A stretch of 7,346 nucleotides of DNA from an uncultured Calothrix sp. (lineage in GTDB: Bacteria > Cyanobacteriota > Cyanobacteriia > Cyanobacteriales > Nostocaceae). Below, piece by piece: positions 4,880 to 7,346 of the stretch. Position 1 is the first letter of the stretch. The number at the start of each line of letters is the position of its first letter. The DNA lies in NCBI GenBank assembly GCA_937884685.1, contig CAKZYM010000529.1, forward strand, positions 1-7,346. The letters are read 5' to 3'. The position numbers and the translations under genes were made by a program. The notes under the pieces are model-generated. The model made no database searches and was not told the origin of the DNA. It was given only the letters and a program-made list of their open reading frames with translations.

Positions 4880-5608
4880 TCATTCATCCCCCGGTTCGAT
4901 TATGCGTTGAAACAAGTATCCTGTACCTCTTGCGGTCAGAAGTAATTCCGGATTTGAAGGGTCATCTTCTAATTTGGCGCGCAAACGGGAAATATGCACG
5001 TCTACTACACGGGTGTCTACATGACGTTCGGGTGTATATCCCCAGACTTCCTGTAAAATTTCCGAACGAGAAAAAGCTTCTCCCGAACGACTTACCAAAA
5101 GCTCCAATAGGTTAAACTCCATTCCTGTTAATCGAATGCGTTCGTCACCTTTATAAACTTGACGCTTGTTTGTGTCGATTTTGATAGTACTTACATGAAT
5201 TACCCCAGAACTAGGAATACCAGAAGCACTAGTTTTGTCTACTCGTCTGAGTACGGAACGAATACGAGCTTCAAGTTCTTTGGGGGAAAATGGTTTGACT
5301 ACATAATCATCAGCACCAAGTTCTAAGCCGGTAATTCTGTCTGCCACATCTCCCAAAGCTGTTAGCATAATAATTGGGACATCGGATTCCTTTCGTAATT
5401 CTTGACAGACACCGTAGCCATCTAATTTTGGCATCATGACATCTAAAACTACTAAGTCAGGAATTGCTTTACGAAAGGTATCTAAAGCTTCCTCACCATC
5501 GCCAGCCGTGACCACATCGTAGCCAATCATTGAAAGGCGCGTTTCTAAAATCCGGCGAATGCTGGCTTCGTCATCTACCACCAGGATTTTTTCTTTATGA
5601 CTCTCCAA
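4880..5608 (-). CDS. rpaB: RpaB, OmpR/PhoB-type response regulator (242 aa)
   Basis: DNA-binding response regulator of cyanobacteria and red-lineage plastids (ycf27). In known systems it is phosphorylated by histidine kinase NblS (Hik33), binds HLR1 sites, and adjusts photosystem and high-light genes; it is essential where tested. Residues 1-120 are the receiver: acidic pair Asp12-Asp13, phospho-acceptor Asp56 in VVLDVMMP, Thr83 and Lys105. A linker (about 122-140) leads to a winged-helix domain to residue 242 with WGYTPERHVDTRVVDVHISR and RGTGYLF. No ATG is available near the start. I chose TTG 5608 (product MESHKEKILVVDDE) because AAGGAG (5620-5625) lies 11 bases ahead, and this numbering puts the phospho-site at Asp56 as in known RpaB. 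A TTG at 5617 would add three residues but leaves only two bases after the ribosome site. All key residues are intact. It diverges from radA and heads a leftward gene run. Confidence 0.96.
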   Translation of the reverse strand: MESHKEKILVVDDEASIRRILETRLSMIGYDVVTAGDGEEALDTFRKAIPDLVVLDVMMPKLDGYGVCQELRKESDVPIIMLTALGDVADRITGLELGADDYVVKPFSPKELEARIRSVLRRVDKTSASGIPSSGVIHVSTIKIDTNKRQVYKGDERIRLTGMEFNLLELLVSRSGEAFSRSEILQEVWGYTPERHVDTRVVDVHISRLRAKLEDDPSNPELLLTARGTGYLFQRIIEPGDE

Positions 5609-5802
5609 GTTTCTCAACGCTCCTTAACTAAAGTTTTTCTTGATGTTAATTTTTAGTACTATTTTTTGTACCATCTTATTAAGATATCATTCCAATTATT
5701 CATTCGTAAAAACCTTGAAGGTATTACTATTATTAGATTTTGCTTTGTTCAAGAACTTAAAAGAAAATTAAGATTATTTAAGATTATTTAATAAGATTAA
5801 GA
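5609..5802. promoter_or_regulatory. Divergent rpaB/radA control region
   Basis: This 194-bp AT-rich gap must contain promoters for both genes. It holds a 13-base palindrome ATCTTATTAAGAT (5673-5685), and before radA a tandem duplication AAGATTATTT (5770-5779 and 5780-5789) followed by a further TAAGATTAAG (5792-5801). The AAGAT word thus occurs at 5681, 5770, 5780 and 5793, two of them one helical turn apart. I found no good match to the two-part HLR1 site bound by RpaB, so autoregulation is not shown. radA has only a weak ribosome site because the repeat runs up to its ATG. Confidence 0.5.
5673..5685. promoter_or_regulatory. 13-bp palindrome between rpaB and radA
   Basis: ATCTTA and TAAGAT are perfect inverted halves around one central base. 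It lies 65 bp upstream of the rpaB start and 118 bp upstream of radA, a suitable place for an operator. The halves share the AAGAT word repeated near radA. No regulator can be named. Confidence 0.35.
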
Positions 5803-7346
5803 ATGGCTAAGCAAAAAACCTATTACGTTTGCTCTGAATGTGGTGCAGAAACTCCCCAATGGTTTGGTAAGTGTCCGGCTTGTGGAACATATAACTCTTT
5901 AAAAGAAGAAATTGCGGTTCAAAACTCTAGGGATGTAAACTCCCGTGGAGTTGGTGCTTGGCACGCTCAGATGAGCAAAAAGAAAACCGCTGATAAGCCA
6001 GCTAAACCGCGAGCATCTTTAAAATTTGACCAAATTAGCGACCGTCAAGTTGAGCGTTGGAGTTCTGGTTATGGTGAGTTAGACCGAGTTTTGGGTGGCG
6101 GGGTGGTTCCGGGTTCTATGGTATTAATTGGTGGCGACCCCGGTATTGGTAAATCTACTTTGTTATTGCAAGTATCAAATGCACTGTCTCAAGAGTATCG
6201 CGTTCTTTATATTTCTGGAGAAGAATCCGGGCAGCAAGTTAAGCTAAGGGGCTCGCGTTTGGGAGTTGCTCAACAGCAGCATCAAGAAGCTAACGGGAAT
6301 GGGAAAATTACAGTAGCAAAAGAGACTAAAGAAAGTGAAGAAGAGAATAAATCAACTCAAGTTAATAGTGATTTATATGTATTACCTGAAACAGACTTAG
6401 AAGAAATTTTAAAAGAGATTGAATCTCTCAGACCGAATTTAGCAGTTATTGATAGTATTCAAACGGTATTTTTTCCAGCATTAACTTCTGCACCGGGTTC
6501 GGTAGCTCAGGTCCGCGAATGTACTGCGGCTTTGATGAAGGTGGCAAAGCATGAAGATATTACGATGTTAATCGTGGGACACGTAACCAAAGAAGGAGCA
6601 ATTGCTGGGCCTAAAGTGCTGGAACATTTGGTTGATACGGTACTGTATTTTGAAGGGGACAGATTTGCTTCCCACAGATTACTACGAACTGTAAAAAACC
6701 GTTTTGGCGCTACCCATGAAATTGGTATCTTTGAAATGGTTTCGCACGGTTTGCGGGAAGTTCCTAATCCCAGCGAATTATTTTTAGGGAGTCGGGATGA
6801 CCCAGCACCGGGAACTGCGATTGTAGTAGCTTGTGAAGGTACTCGTCCCATCGTGGTCGAATTACAGGCTTTAGTAAGTCCGACTAGCTACACTTCTCCC
6901 CGTCGTGCTTGTACTGGAGTGGATTACAGTCGTTTGGTGCAAATTTTGGCTGTACTGGAAAAACGAGTTGGAATTCCCATGTCTAAGTTAGATTCTTATG
7001 TCGCTTCTGCTGGTGGGTTAAATGTGGAAGAACCAGCAGTCGATTTAGGAGTTGCGATTGCAATCGTTGCTAGTTTCCGAGATAGGATTGTAGACTCTGG
7101 TACCGTATTGATTGGTGAAGTCGGTTTGGGTGGTCAAGTACGTTCCGTATCGCAAATGGAATTGAGATTGAAAGAAGCAGCTAAACTCGGATTTCAACGA
7201 GCGATTGTTCCCAAAGGACAGAAATTTCCCGATTTAGATATTGAAATTTTACCGGTTTCCAAAGTTATAGACGCAATTATTGCTGCAATTCCCCAGCAAA
7301 CTTTGACCGATGAAGATTTGGAAATGGATGATATTGATTTGGAAGA
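5803..7346 (+). CDS. radA: RadA (Sms), DNA repair/recombination ATPase, 3' end beyond window
   Basis: RecA-like ATPase that drives branch migration of recombination intermediates in DNA repair (known for the family). The frame is open for 514 codons to the window edge with no stop. It has an N-terminal C4 zinc finger (Cys10, Cys13, Cys24, Cys27), a P-loop GGDPGIGKST at 110-119, Walker B LAVIDSIQT at 213-221 with Asp217, the RadA signature KNRFG at 298-302, and a Lon-protease-like C-terminal domain from about 340 to 490. An acidic tail (DEDLEMDDIDLEE) is reached at the edge, so only a few residues are likely missing. A hydrophilic, Gln/Glu/Lys-rich stretch of about 33 residues (157-189) separates two conserved blocks that are nearly adjacent in typical bacterial RadA. 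ATG 5803 begins MAKQKTYYVCSECG, the usual start just before the zinc finger. It diverges from rpaB. Confidence 0.97.
   Translation, partial: MAKQKTYYVCSECGAETPQWFGKCPACGTYNSLKEEIAVQNSRDVNSRGVGAWHAQMSKKKTADKPAKPRASLKFDQISDRQVERWSSGYGELDRVLGGGVVPGSMVLIGGDPGIGKSTLLLQVSNALSQEYRVLYISGEESGQQVKLRGSRLGVAQQQHQEANGNGKITVAKETKESEEENKSTQVNSDLYVLPETDLEEILKEIESLRPNLAVIDSIQTVFFPALTSAPGSVAQVRECTAALMKVAKHEDITMLIVGHVTKEGAIAGPKVLEHLVDTVLYFEGDRFASHRLLRTVKNRFGATHEIGIFEMVSHGLREVPNPSELFLGSRDDPAPGTAIVVACEGTRPIVVELQALVSPTSYTSPRRACTGVDYSRLVQILAVLEKRVGIPMSKLDSYVASAGGLNVEEPAVDLGVAIAIVASFRDRIVDSGTVLIGEVGLGGQVRSVSQMELRLKEAAKLGFQRAIVPKGQKFPDLDIEILPVSKVIDAIIAAIPQQTLTDEDLEMDDIDLE

Noticed and set aside
4930..5115. 61-codon + strand open frame inside rpaB
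   Set aside because: It lies antisense to the invariant winged-helix domain of RpaB.
6507..6851. 114-codon minus-strand open frame inside radA
   Set aside because: It lies antisense to the conserved RadA ATPase region, which is certain.

Overview
The window is AT-rich chromosomal DNA from a cyanobacterium, most likely a filamentous, heterocyst-type (Nostocales-like) strain. The evidence is an RpaB-type response regulator of near-invariant cyanobacterial sequence, a CCB2/CCB4-like cytochrome b6f assembly factor, two PEP-CTERM surface-type proteins, and heptanucleotide tandem repeats (STRR-like) in the gaps between genes. I saw no HIP1 octamer (GCGATCGC), so a HIP1-poor lineage is possible. 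The species cannot be told from the sequence.

Left part (1-3258), accessory: two divergent tandem paralogues on the + strand encode secreted proteins of the LEVG PEP-CTERM type (846-1649 and 2192-2929). Each has a signal peptide, an acidic beta-rich body with a G-x-LEVGRF motif, and a C-terminal sorting tail. An exact copy of the same 55-bp sequence lies upstream of each (1-55 and 1844-1898). The first gene has a degenerate sorting motif (VPES instead of VPEP) and an extra cysteine pair. It is followed by two overlapping, mutually exclusive hairpins. The second is followed by a roughly 220-nt structured non-coding stretch ending in a clear intrinsic terminator (3111-3148), then a 109-bp MITE-like inverted-repeat element (3150-3258).

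Right part (3388-7346), core genome: three genes read leftward in the order rpaB, CCB2/CCB4-like gene, DUF456 membrane protein. radA diverges from rpaB across a gap of about 190 bp and runs off the right edge close to its expected C terminus. RpaB is the essential light/redox-stress regulator of photosynthesis genes. The gene next to it is predicted to help attach the extra heme of cytochrome b6. The gaps between the three leftward genes carry heptad repeats, and those flanking the CCB gene include the same heptad in opposite orientations. The DUF456 gene is bracketed by an 18-bp inverted repeat that duplicates its own start-codon region.

I found no clear new multi-gene system. The points most worth following up are the diverging PEP-CTERM pair with its repeated upstream element, the possible small RNA or structured 3' UTR at 2930-3148, and the repeat architecture around the rpaB-side gene cluster.
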